Origin: Flavivirga sp. 57AJ16
GTDB taxonomy: Bacteria; Bacteroidota; Bacteroidia; Flavobacteriales; Flavobacteriaceae
Direction of reading: 5' to 3'
DNA length: 64,000 bases
Assembly (NCBI RefSeq): GCF_028736925.1
Contig: NZ_JAQZAT010000004.1
Span: 124,001-188,000, forward strand
In this document: positions 52,798-61,693 of the stretch, one piece after another
Numbering within the stretch: position 1 is the stretch's first letter
How the letters are laid out: each line of letters opens with the position of its first letter
Position numbers and translations under genes: made by a program
The notes under the pieces: model-generated
Database searches by the model: none
Told to the model about the DNA's origin: nothing
The model's input: the letters and a program-made list of their open reading frames with translations, nothing else

Positions 52798-54294
52798 CTA
52801 ACCAAAAGATTCCATCACATCAATATCCTGCATCGCTCTTTTAAATCGCTTAACAAATTCCCTAGCCTCCGTTTCGTTATAACAGGAAAACCCCATTCTT
52901 ATGGCATTATGCTTAAGGTCCATGGCATCATAACGTTGCCATTCTGAAATAATTAATTTTTGTTGTTTTGCCGCTTTTGTAACCACATCCCACGAATAGT
53001 TTTTATTTAAGGTGACCCATAGCGCCATGCCTCCTTTGGGAATATCGAAAGACAAATAGTCACTTAATGCTTCCTTAAGAAGCTTACAGAACAGGTCGCG
53101 TCGCGCTTTATATATTTTAACAACCTTTTTAATATGCCTGTCCAGGCTCCCCTCTTTAATAAAATTAGAAAATGTTAATTCCAGAATAGCATCGCCTTGT
53201 CTGTCTACAAAACGTCGCAATCGCGCACATTCATCCACAAAAGTTTTTGGTGCGATTAAATATCCCACCCTAAAAACGGGCGCTACTGTTTTACAAACAG
53301 AACCCACATAAATAACGTTCCCATGCGTATCATGACTCGCTAAAGGTAAAATAGGCGCATGGTTATAATGAAAATCGTAATCATAATCATCCTCAAGAAT
53401 GGCAAAATGATGGGTCTTGGCCAAATTTAAAAGATGCATTCTCCGTTGTGCAGACAGCGTAACCGTTGTTGGATGGTGATGATGTGGCGTGGTATAAACC
53501 GCTTTAACAGCATACTTATTACAGAGTTTTTCTATGGCGTTTGTATCCAATCCGTTTTTATCCACTTTGACTCTTAACAATTTAGCCTTGGCAAATTCAA
53601 ACGTTGTATCCGCCGAACTATAATTGGTCTCTCCTACTATAATATACTCTTGCTTTTCAATTAATAATTGAGATGCCAAAAACATCCCCATTTGGCTGCC
53701 TCTCGTTATAAGGATATTATCTTTAGTAATATTTAATCCCCTGGTTTCATTCAAATAACTTACCAAAGTGGCTCTTAATTCCGGATTGCCATGGGTCGTT
53801 CCATAATTCATATATTTAAGCGTATTCTTTTTATTCGCAATCTTTCTATAAATAATGGACAGTTCTTTAATGGGAGCTAGCCTTTCGTCTGAAACACCAT
53901 CGTTGACATACATATAATCATCTGTATAATCTTGTGGAAACTTTCGATCCAATACAGGGCTTCGCTTAAAGGCAAATCCTGTATCATCACTCTTTTTACC
54001 AGCAGTCTTTTCAACCCACTTTTGCTGCTGCAATATGGGAATATCCTTATGAACAAAGGTGCCTTTTTTCGGGATGCTCTCTATCCACCCCTGTAATGTT
54101 AGCTCTTCGTAACAAGCTATCACCGTTTTTCTATGCACTCCTATTAAACCTGACAAGGTCCTACTGCCAGGTAATTTAGCCTGTGGCGGAAGGGTGCGTT
54201 CTTTGATTAAATCTATAAATTGATTGGTGAGTTGAATATAAACAGGTTGTTTACTCGCTCGGTCTATTTTTATAATGGTTTTATAAGGAATCAT
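52798..54294 (-). CDS. MocR/PdxR-type transcription regulator (GntR HTH + aminotransferase fold)
   Basis: The 498-residue protein has an N-terminal GntR-family winged helix (YIQLTNQFIDLIKERTLPPQAKLPGSRTLSGLIGVHRKTVIACYEEL) and a C-terminal type-I aminotransferase domain, the MocR architecture that senses pyridoxal phosphate. The PLP-binding Lys lies in GSVCKTVAPVFRVGYLIAP. PdxR members activate pyridoxine synthesis or salvage genes in other bacteria. Here it is divergent from a flavin-binding oxidase gene, so a target other than vitamin B6 synthesis is plausible. It reads as a functional regulator. Confidence 0.9.
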   Translation of the reverse strand: MIPYKTIIKIDRASKQPVYIQLTNQFIDLIKERTLPPQAKLPGSRTLSGLIGVHRKTVIACYEELTLQGWIESIPKKGTFVHKDIPILQQQKWVEKTAGKKSDDTGFAFKRSPVLDRKFPQDYTDDYMYVNDGVSDERLAPIKELSIIYRKIANKKNTLKYMNYGTTHGNPELRATLVSYLNETRGLNITKDNILITRGSQMGMFLASQLLIEKQEYIIVGETNYSSADTTFEFAKAKLLRVKVDKNGLDTNAIEKLCNKYAVKAVYTTPHHHHPTTVTLSAQRRMHLLNLAKTHHFAILEDDYDYDFHYNHAPILPLASHDTHGNVIYVGSVCKTVAPVFRVGYLIAPKTFVDECARLRRFVDRQGDAILELTFSNFIKEGSLDRHIKKVVKIYKARRDLFCKLLKEALSDYLSFDIPKGGMALWVTLNKNYSWDVVTKAAKQQKLIISEWQRYDAMDLKHNAIRMGFSCYNETEAREFVKRFKRAMQDIDVMESFG

Positions 54295-54393
54295 ATCTGG
54301 ACTATTTGAAAAATGATTTCTGGATGAATGTGATAATCCATAAATCTACTAAATTTGTTTCTGAATGTCCGTAATTATGCATAATAATATTTT

Positions 54394-54466
54394 TGTCATT
54401 CAGAACGAAGTGAAGAATCTGTTGATAATTAATGTGATCCCTCGTTGCCTCGGGATGACAAAATCA
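54394..54466. repeat. Palindromic TGTCATTCAGAACGAA-type repeat
   Basis: A repeat of the TGTCAT...GAACGAAGTGAAGAATCT kind with an inverted GATCCCTCGTTGCCTCGGGATGACA end. The same family appears at 46215-46339 and 55843-55915. Confidence 0.6.
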
Positions 54467-54515
54467 ATATATTTTTAGGTTTATAACATATTACGGTCAA
54501 TCAAAATTTGTTTTA

Positions 54516-54568
54516 ATACCAAATGAATTTTAAAATGATTGATGATAAATTTGAAGTTTAATAGGTAT
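54516..54568. mobile_element. Deletion derivative of the MITE-like family (53 bp)
   Basis: It keeps the left end ATACCAAATGAATTTTAAAA of the family shared with copy B and a short right end ending GGTAT, with almost all of the inside lost. It lies 32 bp before the flavin-oxidase start codon. Confidence 0.5.
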
Positions 54569-54599
54569 AAATAACAAGCATCAATTAAATCGAACAGTT

Positions 54600-55262
54600 A
54601 TGTCTACGTATGCAACATCAGAACTAAACAAGGTAAAACGAGGGGCTAAAAGAGCCGTCTATGATGTAGAACAAATAAATGATATTCTGGACGCAGGGTT
54701 TGTGGGATATATAAGCTACCATTACAATGGAAAAGCGATTTGCTTGCCCATGGCTTATGGTAGAATTGAGAATAAAATATATCTGCACGGTTCCCTTAAA
54801 AACCGCATGTTATTAGCCCTTTTAGAAGCTAAAGAAGCGAGCATGACCATCATGCATTTAGACGCGCTTATATTAGCACGTTCCGGGTTTCACCATTCTG
54901 TAAATTACAGGTCTGCAACGCTATTTACCAACGTCACTAAAGTTGAAAACCCAGAAGAAAAAGAAGCTGCTTTAAAATGTGTTGTAGATCACATGATTCC
55001 TGGCCGCTGGGAAAAACTAAGGCCCATGAACGGTAAAGAGTTTAACAGTACTCTCGTTCTTGAAATGGAAATACAAACCGCATCGGCTAAAATTAGGGAC
55101 GTTGGTGTTGTAGACGAAAAAAGTGATTTGGATCTTCCTATTTGGGCAGGGATTATACCCTTAAAACAAGTAGCGGCACTTCCTGTAAAAGATCCTTTAT
55201 TACCAAGACAAATAAGAACCCCCAAACATGTAGTGGCCTATTATAAAAAGAATAAAGCTTAA
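54600..55262 (+). CDS. Pyridoxamine 5'-phosphate oxidase-related FMN-binding protein
   Basis: The 220-residue protein shows a split-barrel flavin-binding fold: GFVGYISYHYNGKAICLPMAYGRIENKIYLHGSLKNRMLLAL, and RSGFHHSVNYRSATLFTN, as in the Pyridox_ox_2 group of putative FMN-dependent oxidases and nitroreductase-like proteins. The substrate is not known. Residues that would bind the flavin phosphate (HGSLKNRM, MHLDALILARSGFHHS) are in place. It is divergent from the MocR-type regulator and probably controlled by it. It is followed by a DinB protein after 4 bp. Confidence 0.85.
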   Translation: MSTYATSELNKVKRGAKRAVYDVEQINDILDAGFVGYISYHYNGKAICLPMAYGRIENKIYLHGSLKNRMLLALLEAKEASMTIMHLDALILARSGFHHSVNYRSATLFTNVTKVENPEEKEAALKCVVDHMIPGRWEKLRPMNGKEFNSTLVLEMEIQTASAKIRDVGVVDEKSDLDLPIWAGIIPLKQVAALPVKDPLLPRQIRTPKHVVAYYKKNKA

Positions 55263-55266
55263 AACA

Positions 55267-55797
55267 ATGAAAAAATCCGACTTAAAATTTATTCCAAACT
55301 TCTTTGATAAGTATATCGCATTGGTGGACGATGAGACTCATTTAATTGATGGCTTAAAGCAAAGTGAAACTATTTTAGAAACCATTTCTGAAAAGCTGGT
55401 CCAATATCAAGAATATAGATATCAGCCAAATAAATGGACCCCTAAGGAATTGCTTCAGCATATTATCGATACCGAAAGAATCCTTGCATATAGGGCGTTG
55501 TGCATATCCAGATTAGAAACACAAGCCTTATTGGGGTTTGATGAAAATGTATATGCTGAAAATTCATATGCCAATAATAGAAGTATTGAAGGTCTACTAA
55601 AAGAATTTAGGCTGGTAAGACAATCAACAATCCCTTTATTCGAAAGTTTTAATGAAGATATGCTCCATCGGGCTGGTATTAGTTCTGAAATAAAGATAAC
55701 TGCTCTAGCTTTTGGTTTTACTATTATCGGGCATGCACAACATCATTTGAATATTTTGAACGACCGCTACTTTACTAAGAACCTGAGCTCAACGTAA
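55267..55797 (+). CDS. DinB-family (DUF664-type) protein
   Basis: The 176-residue protein fits the DinB four-helix bundle with a metal-binding His set: LLQHIIDTERILAYR, and the end IIGHAQHHLNILNDRYF containing the GHAQHH pattern. DinB proteins are thiol-dependent transferases or stress proteins of varied substrate; some are induced by DNA damage. Its closeness to the flavin oxidase (4 bp) indicates co-transcription. The substrate is not predictable from the sequence. Confidence 0.85.
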   Translation: MKKSDLKFIPNFFDKYIALVDDETHLIDGLKQSETILETISEKLVQYQEYRYQPNKWTPKELLQHIIDTERILAYRALCISRLETQALLGFDENVYAENSYANNRSIEGLLKEFRLVRQSTIPLFESFNEDMLHRAGISSEIKITALAFGFTIIGHAQHHLNILNDRYFTKNLSST

Positions 55798-55842
55798 GTT
55801 TATTGAAAATAATCAAATTAATCTCTTGAAAAACAGCTATTT

Positions 55843-55915
55843 GTCATGTCGACAGAGCGAAGGATGAGCGACGAGACATCTCTATAGGATGAGATTCCTC
55901 CTCGTTCGGTATGTT
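55843..55915. repeat. Complex palindromic repeat
   Basis: TGTCATGTCGACAGAGCGAA ... GAGATTCCTCCTCGTTCGG matches the repeat at 46215-46339, with a shorter inside. No gene is visible in this gap (55798-56064). Confidence 0.65.
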
Positions 55916-56064
55916 AAAGTTTCTTCTTTTAATTATTTTTTATACCTGTTTACCTATTTGTTATATATCGAATTAACGCTAAGACGTAAACTTTAATAAT
56001 ATCGCCCTCTTGGTTATCCTGTTCTTTTTCAAAATCTTCTCTTAAATTTGAGTAATTTTGTGGC

Positions 56065-57621
56065 ATGATAAAAGAGATTCAGCTTCGTATTTCACTTAAA
56101 GACGAAGCGCGTAGCGATATATTGATAATAAAATCGGCTTATGCACTAGATATAGATAAAGAAGCTATTACAGGCATCAAAGTACTTCGTAAATCCATTG
56201 ATGCCCGAAAACCAAAAATCATTTTCAACTATAAAGTGGCCGTTTATATTAGAGAGGCCTTGCCAAAAACCTCCGAATACAAATTTGATTATAAAGATGT
56301 TTCAAAAGCCAAACCCATTCATATTATCGGGTTTGGCCCAGCTGGCATGTATGCAGCTTTACGATGTATCGAATTAGGCTATAAACCAATCGTATTAGAA
56401 CGTGGCAAAAATGTACAGGACAGGCGACGCGATCTAAAAGCAATAAATCAAGATCATTTTGTTAATGAAGATTCCAACTATTGCTTTGGTGAAGGTGGCG
56501 CAGGTACTTATAGCGACGGCAAATTATATACCCGAAGTTTAAAACGAGGGGATGTGAGGCGGATTTTTGAAAACTTGGTATTTCATGGGGCTACAGATCA
56601 AATTCTGGTGGATGCCCACCCACATATAGGAACCAATAAATTACCCAAAGTGGTACAAAATATCCGGGAGACTATTTTGAATTACGGTGGTGAAATTCAT
56701 TTTGAAACCAGAGTCACCGACTTTGTTATCAAAACTAACAAAATACAAGCGATACAATTTCAAAATGGTGAAGAAATGGTCGTAGACAGGGTTATTTTGG
56801 CTACGGGACATTCAGCCCGAGATATCTTTTATTTATTATATAAAAAGAAAATGGCATTAGAAGCAAAATCGTTCGCTATGGGAGTTCGGGTAGAGCACCC
56901 GCAGCACATCATAGACGCGATACAATACCATTGCAGTGACGAACGTAACGAATTACTCCCGGCCGCTTCTTATAGTTTGGTAAACCAGGTAAATAATAGA
57001 GGGGTCTATTCCTTTTGCATGTGCCCAGGCGGGTTTATAGTCCCAGCGGCTACAGCGAATGGCGAAGTTGTAGTAAACGGGATGTCGCCTTCTAAGCGAA
57101 ATAACCTATATGCAAATTCTGGTATTGTTGTTGAAATTAATGCAGATACCGACTTATACAAATATGAAAATTTTGGTCCCTTAAAAGGTTTGGAGTATCA
57201 AAAAAACTTGGAAAAACTGGCCTTTACCGCTGGAGGAAGAAGTCAGGTGGCCCCTGCACAAAAACTCACCGATTTTGTAGAAGGTAAACTATCGAGTGGT
57301 TTAAACCCTACCTCCTATCAACCAGGCTTAAAGTCTGCACCATTACATTCACTATTACCAAAATTAATAGGTAGTAGACTTAGAAAAGGATTTCTAGCCT
57401 TCGGACAAAAAATGAAAGGCTATTATACCGCAGAAGCTAATATTGTTGGTGTAGAGTCCAGAACCTCATCTCCTGTTTGTATCCCTAGGAATGAACGATT
57501 AGAGCATCCCGAAGTTTCTAACCTATTTCCATGTGGTGAAGGGGGTGGTTATGCAGGTGGTATTATATCTGCTGCTATGGACGGGGAACGCTGTGCAGAA
57601 GCTGCGGTCGTGAACTTATAG
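56065..57621 (+). CDS. FAD-dependent dehydrogenase (COG2509-like)
   Basis: The 518-residue protein has a leading domain (about 1-85) and then the FAD-binding motif HIIGFGPAGMYAALRCIELGYKPIVLERG (about 90-118), the segment FGEGGAGTYSDGKLYTRSLKRG, RVILATGHSARDIFYLL and the ending PVCIPRNERLEHPEVSNLFPCGEGGGYAGGIISAAMDGERCAEAA. This pattern belongs to an uncharacterised FAD-dependent dehydrogenase family; the substrate is not known. A TAATTTTG -7-like box ends 4 bp before the ATG, suggesting a leaderless or very short leader transcript, but it lacks a clear -33 box. Confidence 0.88.
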   Translation: MIKEIQLRISLKDEARSDILIIKSAYALDIDKEAITGIKVLRKSIDARKPKIIFNYKVAVYIREALPKTSEYKFDYKDVSKAKPIHIIGFGPAGMYAALRCIELGYKPIVLERGKNVQDRRRDLKAINQDHFVNEDSNYCFGEGGAGTYSDGKLYTRSLKRGDVRRIFENLVFHGATDQILVDAHPHIGTNKLPKVVQNIRETILNYGGEIHFETRVTDFVIKTNKIQAIQFQNGEEMVVDRVILATGHSARDIFYLLYKKKMALEAKSFAMGVRVEHPQHIIDAIQYHCSDERNELLPAASYSLVNQVNNRGVYSFCMCPGGFIVPAATANGEVVVNGMSPSKRNNLYANSGIVVEINADTDLYKYENFGPLKGLEYQKNLEKLAFTAGGRSQVAPAQKLTDFVEGKLSSGLNPTSYQPGLKSAPLHSLLPKLIGSRLRKGFLAFGQKMKGYYTAEANIVGVESRTSSPVCIPRNERLEHPEVSNLFPCGEGGGYAGGIISAAMDGERCAEAAVVNL

Positions 57622-57668
57622 GGAGGTATAGGGGTAAAAAAGACGGGAAAGTTTGAAGCTAGAAACAA

Positions 57669-57822
57669 GGGATTAGGGATTAGGGATTAGGAAGCTATTA
57701 ATCATCTTACTAATAAAATAACTCTATAACTTATATAACCACATAACTTTATAACCACATAACTTTATAACCAAACAACTTTATAACCAAACAACTCTAT
57801 AACCACATAACTTTATAACCAC
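57669..57822. repeat. Heptamer and 16-bp tandem repeats before fabD
   Basis: Three units of GGGATTA (57669-57690) are followed after a gap by five units of the 16-mer ATAACCACATAACTTT (some with ATAACCAAACAACTTT) at 57735-57814, plus a partial unit. The rest of the 293-bp gap between the FAD gene and fabD holds only the fabD promoter. Confidence 0.8.
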
Positions 57823-57878
57823 ACCCATTACTCCTCAAGTCATAAACAAAGCAGTCCTAATCCTAAAAAAATTATTTA

Positions 57879-57886
57879 TACTTTTG
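57879..57886 (+). promoter_or_regulatory. Probable -7 element of fabD
   Basis: TACTTTTG matches TAnnTTTG and lies 28 bp before the fabD start. A TTTG -33 box at the usual spacing is not present. Confidence 0.5.
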
Positions 57887-57914
57887 CAGCACTAAAAAAG
57901 ATAATTACAAACAC

Positions 57915-58805
57915 ATGAAAGCATATATATTCCCAGGGCAAGGCGCTCAATTTTCTGGAATGGGACTAGACCTATACGAAAACGCCCCTTTGGCCCAAGA
58001 ATTATTTGAACAGGCAAATGGTATTCTTGGCTTCAACATTACAGATATCATGTTTGAAGGCTCTGCCGAAGACCTTAAAGAAACTAAAGTAACCCAACCT
58101 GCTATATTTTTACACTCGGTTATTTTAGCAAAAACCTTAGGGGATTCTTTTAAACCAGAAATGGTTGCTGGACATTCCCTTGGAGAATTTTCCGCTTTGG
58201 TAGCAAATGGCACTTTAAATTTTGAAGATGGATTAAAGTTAGTGTCCCAACGTGCCTTAGCTATGCAAAAAGCTTGCGAATTACAACCAAGTACCATGGC
58301 TGCCGTTTTAGGTCTGGATGATGATATTGTTGAAAAAATATGTGCCACGACCGATGGGGTCGTAGTCGCAGCAAATTATAATTGCCCAGGACAATTAGTG
58401 ATCTCGGGAGAGGTTGATGCTATAAACAAAGCATGCGAATCTTTAAAGGATGCTGGTGCACGCCGTGCATTGGTATTGCCCGTAGGTGGTGCTTTCCATT
58501 CGCCACTAATGGAACCTGCTCGCGAAGAATTAGCAGCAGCTATAGAAAATACAACATTTAGCAAACCAAACTGCCCTATTTATCAAAATGTAACGGCTAA
58601 CGCTGTTATTGATGAAGCCGCTATAAAAACCAATTTAATTTCGCAATTAACGGCCCCTGTGCGTTGGACACAATCTGTACAACAAATGATTGCTGATGGT
58701 GCCACTTTATTTACCGAAGTTGGTCCAGGTAAGGTTTTGCAAGGTCTGGTAAAGAAAATTAATAGAGAGGCTCAAACTGCTTCAGCCATTTTTGAAAACA
58801 ACTAA
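57915..58805 (+). CDS. fabD: Malonyl-CoA:ACP transacylase FabD
   Basis: FabD loads malonate on ACP for fatty acid synthesis. The 296-residue protein has FPGQGAQFSGMGLDLY at the start, the catalytic Ser in VAGHSLGEFSALVANG, VSQRALAMQKA, a catalytic His in VGGAFHSPLMEPA and the ending TEVGPGKVLQGLVKKI. It is complete. It abuts lspA, whose start is the next base after the fabD stop codon. Confidence 0.96.
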   Translation: MKAYIFPGQGAQFSGMGLDLYENAPLAQELFEQANGILGFNITDIMFEGSAEDLKETKVTQPAIFLHSVILAKTLGDSFKPEMVAGHSLGEFSALVANGTLNFEDGLKLVSQRALAMQKACELQPSTMAAVLGLDDDIVEKICATTDGVVVAANYNCPGQLVISGEVDAINKACESLKDAGARRALVLPVGGAFHSPLMEPAREELAAAIENTTFSKPNCPIYQNVTANAVIDEAAIKTNLISQLTAPVRWTQSVQQMIADGATLFTEVGPGKVLQGLVKKINREAQTASAIFENN

Positions 58806-59330
58806 ATGAAATTATCAAAACGTTCCATTTACATCATTTTAGTTATTATTTTAACTATTGCCGTTGATCAAATTTCTAAAGTACTCGTTAGAACCCATAT
58901 TGAGGCTAGAACAGAAATAAATCCCGGGGAACGCATTTCCTTAATAGGCAATGCATTTTTAATGATGAACGTGGAGAACACAGGTGCTTTTTTAGGGATG
59001 GGCAGTGATTTAAATCCTACACTTAGAATAATCTTATTACTTATTTTACCTATTGTGGTACTTGGTTTTGTATTACGCTATATTTTTAAGGACAAAAGCC
59101 TGGATAATGCATCGCTCTTTGCTTTTGCAAGTATTGTCGGCGGCGGTTTTGCTAATGTTTATGATCGGATCGTATATGGCTCTGTTACCGATTTCTTATT
59201 TATTGACTTAGGCGGTATTTTTAGAACCGGTATTTTTAATATGGCCGATCTATCGGTAACTACAGGCATGATTATTTTAGTTATTGTGAGTTTTAAGAAG
59301 AAAAAAAACTCTGAAGCATTAAAAAACTAA
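58806..59330 (+). CDS. lspA: Lipoprotein signal peptidase (signal peptidase II)
   Basis: LspA cleaves the signal peptide of prolipoproteins after lipid attachment. The 174-residue protein has four membrane segments and the family motifs VDQISKVLVRT, NVENTGAFLGMG, GGGFANVYDRI (with an Asp of the catalytic pair) and FNMADLSVTTGMIIL (second Asp). The many lipoprotein genes in this window are its substrates. It directly follows fabD and ends 20 bp before a likely A/T-rich tail; a terminator stands 100 bp on. Confidence 0.95.
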   Translation: MKLSKRSIYIILVIILTIAVDQISKVLVRTHIEARTEINPGERISLIGNAFLMMNVENTGAFLGMGSDLNPTLRIILLLILPIVVLGFVLRYIFKDKSLDNASLFAFASIVGGGFANVYDRIVYGSVTDFLFIDLGGIFRTGIFNMADLSVTTGMIILVIVSFKKKKNSEALKN

Positions 59331-59430
59331 TTTTCAAGACCTGTATCCATAAATACCGCATTTTCTTAAATATTCCGCATTTGAAATGATATAAATATGC
59401 GGGTTCTTGTTAAGAAAAAGGTTATTGAAT

Positions 59431-59466
59431 AATTTAAACCGAGAAACTAATTTCTCGGCTTAAATT
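59431..59466. terminator. Bidirectional terminator between lspA and the lipoprotein gene
   Basis: The stem AATTTAA-A-CCGAGAAA / TTTCTCGG-C-TTAAATT with a CTAA loop is flanked by A/T runs. It stands between convergent genes and may end both. Confidence 0.75.
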
Positions 59467-59484
59467 AAAAAATAGCTAGTTTAG

Positions 59485-60195
59485 TTAGTTATTTATTTGA
59501 AATGTTATTTCTTCACTGAAACCATGATCCCCATCACCAGTAACTAATACATTACCGTTGTTAGTAATTGTATAGGGGCCGCCACCGTCTCCAAAGGTAT
59601 CTCCCATTAAAATTTTATAGGTTCCATTGGCCAAACAGAACACGCGACTAAATGCTGTTTCATCTGGATAGGGACCGCCCTCGAACAATAAAACATCATT
59701 AGAATCATACAGCTCCCAATATTGCTCTTCTGGATAGTCATCAAATGTAATATCCAGTTGGGTTTCAGGGTAAGGACAAACCTGCTTAATATTAAATGTT
59801 ATGGGGTCACCAACAAACAACCCTGCCTCATTAGTAAAAGAAAGCACCAATGTTTCGCCCTCAACACCAATGTTTAAGTCTGATATATTTATTGTAAAAA
59901 CACCCTCATTAGAATTAGCGGGTACAGAAACAGATGTGGGAACCGTATAAGATGCAGGGTCGGCGGTAGACAGATCTGTTTCAATATTAATACCAAATAT
60001 CCTTTCTGTATTTGAAATATGCGTTGTGTAAACCTTAATATCGTTCGAATTACTACTTTGTATATCCACTCCAAAATCATAAGATGTAGCTTCAAAAGAC
60101 ACATAATTAATCGTGGTTTGGTTTTGATCGTCACTATCACAGCTATAAAAAACCGCTAGTGGCATGGCTAATAATAAAAAGATTGTTTTTTTCAT
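59485..60195 (-). CDS. Putative lipoprotein of the SusCD cluster
   Basis: The 236-residue protein has a signal peptide with lipobox VFYSC (Cys about 19). The middle (about 35-140) is beta-rich and resembles the Calx-beta-like domains of surface proteins (VSFEATSYDFGVDIQSSNSNDIKV, GEGETLVLSFTNEAG-like). The C-terminal part has GDTFGDGGGPYTITNNGNVL, a Gly/Asp-rich pattern that may bind calcium. It follows SusD by 15 bp and so belongs to the same operon; it may be the surface glycan- or ligand-binding partner (SusE/F-like), but the family is not recognised. Confidence 0.75.
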   Translation of the reverse strand: MKKTIFLLLAMPLAVFYSCDSDDQNQTTINYVSFEATSYDFGVDIQSSNSNDIKVYTTHISNTERIFGINIETDLSTADPASYTVPTSVSVPANSNEGVFTINISDLNIGVEGETLVLSFTNEAGLFVGDPITFNIKQVCPYPETQLDITFDDYPEEQYWELYDSNDVLLFEGGPYPDETAFSRVFCLANGTYKILMGDTFGDGGGPYTITNNGNVLVTGDGDHGFSEEITFQINN

Positions 60196-60210
60196 AATTG
60201 ATCTTGTATA

Positions 60211-61674
60211 TTATTGATTTAAACTTTCATCCATATTAGGATTGGCATCTATTTCTGATTGCGGAATATTTAAATAAAATAATTCACTATCAGCAGGCAC
60301 ATTAACAGCCACTCTGTGTACAGCGTCTCTATTAATAGGCATCCTTAACCTTTTGGCATCAAACCACTCTACTCCTATTTCTCCGTAAAGTTCTTTACGT
60401 CTTTCTAATAAAATCTCATTCATTAAGTCATTTCCAGAATTAACGGATAATGTAGCGTTAGGATCTCTAGCACTTTGCAATGCAAAAAGTAAATTTCTAG
60501 CCTCGGGTTCATTACCCAAGTTATATTGAGCTTCTGCATCGATCAATACCATTTCCGATTTTCTCATTAAAGGAACATCCGATTCAAATGCAAATGCAAA
60601 CTTAGTGGTTATAAATTCTCTATAAGGTGTTGCAGAATTATAGAGATCCTGAAATAATTTTCTAACATCAGTATCAGAAAACGTATCTCTAAAATTTGTA
60701 TTTATATAGGTGTTTTGAAGCGATACTGTTAAATGATCCATAAATACATGAGGAGCCATCCAATAATAGTTGCTTTCATTCGTCCCGTTTTGAAAATGTC
60801 CCCACAGCCAATCTTGGTCTGTTAAATCATCAAACCCATTCCCCCAACTTGAAGATATTACTGCAGTTGCTGCAGTACCTCCATAAGCAGCTTTTGCTGC
60901 TGATGAAGCTAAGCTCCAATCATCTTGGGTCACTAATAAAACTCTAGCTAATATACCATTAGCAACAGCTTTATTGATATAACTTTTCCCAAGCCTTTCT
61001 TCAGGTAAATCCTGAATGGCAGATGTAAGATCAGACAATATTAAACTATAAACATCGGTTAATGGGCTTGGAGGGTTTCCTACCGAAGCTCCTGTAGCGG
61101 GCTCTGTATAAATAGGGATTCTAGTACTTGTTCGATCTGTATTATAATTTGGCGCAAACTCTAAGGCTATTTGAAAATAATGAAATGCCCTTATGGTTTT
61201 CCCCACAGCGGTAAATTCTTTTTTTGTAACGTCATCAAGGCTGCTGTTTGCTAATCCATTAATTAATAGATTGGCATAATTAATTATTTCGTAGTTAAAA
61301 GTCCATGTAAAGCTCGTTCTCCTATAAGTTGGCTGTCTATTGTCATGAGCATAATCGAATCTATAAAAGGTAGGTGCCAGAATTAAATCGTTTCCTTTAG
61401 CTGTTCTCGCAAAATACATAGCATAAAGGCCGCCTGTATCTGGATCAGATTCATTTACATCATCTGCTAAATCGTCGTCCCATTGCCCTTTATACCTATC
61501 ATAGATCCCTGTTATAAAGGATTGTACAATTTCTCTATCTGAAAAAACTATAGGTTCTGGAAGCCCTGCCGTATTTTGGGGCTCATCTAGGAATTCCTTT
61601 GAGCAACTAGACAAAAAATGAACTAGTAGAACAGCAAATAACAGCTTTATATTTAATTTATTATATGTTTTCAT
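60211..61674 (-). CDS. SusD/RagB-family nutrient-binding outer-membrane lipoprotein
   Basis: SusD-type lipoproteins form a lid on the SusC transporter and bind the ligand on the cell surface. The 487-residue protein has a lipobox (FLSSC, Cys about residue 24), SKEFLDEPQNTAGLPEPIVF, tetratricopeptide-type helices (FHYFQIALEFAPNY, AVANGILARVLLV) and the C-terminal block LLDAEAQYNLGNEPEARNLL-like and LLERRKELYGEIGVEWFDAKRLRM. It is downstream of SusC on the minus strand by 19 bp. No glycoside hydrolase is present in the window, so the substrate is not indicated. Confidence 0.92.
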   Translation of the reverse strand: MKTYNKLNIKLLFAVLLVHFLSSCSKEFLDEPQNTAGLPEPIVFSDREIVQSFITGIYDRYKGQWDDDLADDVNESDPDTGGLYAMYFARTAKGNDLILAPTFYRFDYAHDNRQPTYRRTSFTWTFNYEIINYANLLINGLANSSLDDVTKKEFTAVGKTIRAFHYFQIALEFAPNYNTDRTSTRIPIYTEPATGASVGNPPSPLTDVYSLILSDLTSAIQDLPEERLGKSYINKAVANGILARVLLVTQDDWSLASSAAKAAYGGTAATAVISSSWGNGFDDLTDQDWLWGHFQNGTNESNYYWMAPHVFMDHLTVSLQNTYINTNFRDTFSDTDVRKLFQDLYNSATPYREFITTKFAFAFESDVPLMRKSEMVLIDAEAQYNLGNEPEARNLLFALQSARDPNATLSVNSGNDLMNEILLERRKELYGEIGVEWFDAKRLRMPINRDAVHRVAVNVPADSELFYLNIPQSEIDANPNMDESLNQ

Positions 61675-61693
61675 TTTCGTTGATTTTTTGGTT

